Shown here: piece by piece, positions 12,812 to 13,384 of the stretch
Layout of the letters: each line of letters begins with the position of its first letter
Numbering within the stretch: the stretch's first letter is position 1
NCBI GenBank assembly: GCA_045660065.1
Contig: JAZRDC010000109.1
Span: 1 to 13,384, forward strand
From: RGIG2094 sp045660065
Lineage (GTDB): Bacteria; Bacillota; Clostridia; RGIG6154
Direction: 5' to 3'
Length of the DNA: 13,384 nt
Notes under the pieces: generated by a model
Databases searched by the model: none
Seen by the model: only the letters and a program-made list of their open reading frames with translations
Told to the model about the DNA's origin: nothing
Translations under genes and position numbers: made by a program

Positions 12812-13180
12812 ATGGGAGTATTAAAATCATTTTTAGCATTTTTACTTGGCTTATTTGCTTTAATAGTTTGTTATAACTATATTAGTGCGCCAGTAGTTGT
12901 ATGTGCTTGCTTTTATATACCGGGAAGACTTTTTTTAAACAAGCACTATGCACCAAAATCAAGAATATTTTTCATCATATTGCTTGGCATAATAGGAGTG
13001 TACTTTTACTCGTTTAATGTTTTCTGCTCAATCAAGTATTATCCTGATTACGGAAACATATTAGCAATCATTTTTGATATAACAAATGTATTGGCAATAA
13101 TATCTGCAGCAGGCACAATGTCAATTTTACATCTTACTGAATTAAAGCAGTTAGAACAAAATAAGCACTACGAAGATTAA
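12812..13180 (+). CDS. Small multi-span membrane protein, unknown function
   Basis: A 122-residue protein with four hydrophobic stretches (about 4-22, 27-43, 51-71 and 82-104) and a short charged tail. The ATG at 12812 has AAAGGAG at the right distance; an in-frame TTG at 12755 has no such site. It follows the repressor by 67 bases with no terminator, so it would be expressed while the element is dormant. In phages and islands this position often holds exclusion or immunity genes; here that is inference only. Confidence 0.68.
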   Translation: MGVLKSFLAFLLGLFALIVCYNYISAPVVVCACFYIPGRLFLNKHYAPKSRIFFIILLGIIGVYFYSFNVFCSIKYYPDYGNILAIIFDITNVLAIISAAGTMSILHLTELKQLEQNKHYED

Positions 13181-13212
13181 CCGCTTCGGCTATAGCAGTT
13201 CATCAGAAGCGG
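13181..13212. repeat. Inverted pair of the CCGCTTC heptamer
   Basis: CCGCTTC (13181-13187) and GAAGCGG (13206-13212) form a 7-bp stem with an 18-base loop directly after the membrane-protein stop codon. No T-run follows, so it is not a typical terminator. Confidence 0.55.
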
Positions 13213-13240
13213 ATTAGGTAAAGATAAATAAGCATATAAT
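13213..13240 (+). repeat. Degenerate dif-like site (low confidence)
   Basis: ATAAGCATATAA at 13228-13239 is identical to the right arm and flank of dif-like copy 2 (9197-9208), but the left arm and centre are poorly conserved (about 21 of 34 positions over 13205-13239). It may be a right-end att site or a chance match. Confidence 0.25.
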
Positions 13241-13260
13241 AACAAAAAGGAGTTGATTTA

Positions 13261-13384
13261 ATGCTTACTATAAAGCAGATTATAAATGCAGCTGCAGATG
13301 TTGCGAAAGATTATCCCATAACACGCATTATGCTTTTCGGCTCTTATGCAGAGGGAACTAACACTAAAAGCAGTGATGTTGATT
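13261..13384 (+). CDS. MNT-type nucleotidyltransferase, N-terminus only (possible MntA antitoxin)
   Basis: Forty-one codons are visible before the window ends. LFGSYAEGTNTKSSDVD carries the minimal nucleotidyltransferase signature GS-x10-DxD (Gly27-Ser28, Asp39, Asp41). The ATG has AAAAAGGAG eight bases upstream. Proteins of this kind are often antitoxins (MntA) that AMPylate a HepT toxin encoded next door; the HepT gene would lie outside the window. Other MNT enzymes also exist, so the toxin-antitoxin role is inferred. Confidence 0.78.
   Translation, partial: MLTIKQIINAAADVAKDYPITRIMLFGSYAEGTNTKSSDVD

Overview
The window looks like chromosomal DNA of a low-GC, Gram-positive anaerobe of the Clostridia. 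Codon use is AT-rich, Shine-Dalgarno sites are strong (AAGGAGG, GGAGG, GAGGTG), promoters are sigma-A type, the tRNA carries an encoded CCA, and the families are typical of that class (clostridial ferredoxin, AraC regulator, GH3 enzyme, Cro/cI-type switch). The exact species cannot be read from the sequence.

Left part (1-6151), catabolic locus. A truncated class-I glutamine amidotransferase (gamma-glutamyl-GABA hydrolase type) lies at the left edge. Next comes a minus-strand operon, in transcription order: alpha/beta hydrolase, small 2[4Fe-4S] ferredoxin, FAD-dependent oxidoreductase, family 3 glycoside hydrolase, and a strong terminator. A divergent AraC-family regulator starts just upstream. 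The shared intergenic region holds a consensus promoter and two copies of an AT-rich, partly palindromic element that are good candidate operators. The likely job is breakdown of a decorated glycoside or sugar, with one redox step; the substrate is unknown.

Middle part (6152-8290). A 300-base non-coding block with nested inverted repeats (MITE-like or structured RNA) is followed by a cardiolipin synthase gene with its own promoter and a TTG start, then a tRNA-Leu(UAA) with promoter and terminator.

Right part (8291-13384), accessory element beside the tRNA. It contains an HUH rolling-circle-type replication initiator, an excisionase-like HTH protein, several small proteins including a 58-residue zinc-ribbon gene, and a lambda-like divergent switch (small XRE protein against a cI-like repressor) with four operator-like repeats in the promoter region. 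A small membrane protein follows the repressor, and the start of a MNT-type nucleotidyltransferase (possible MntA/HepT toxin-antitoxin) lies at the right edge. No integrase is seen. Instead there are two 29-bp perfect direct repeats with the 11-6-11 layout of Xer/dif sites and a degenerate third copy near 13.2 kb, so the element may be an integrase-less replicon that uses host XerC/D.

Upstream of rep, on the opposite strand, there is a promoter, a hairpin and a perfect terminator with no protein gene. This fits a counter-transcribed RNA over the structured rep leader. The heptamer CCGCTTC/GAAGCGG occurs 11 times in this right part and was not found in the first 8.5 kb.
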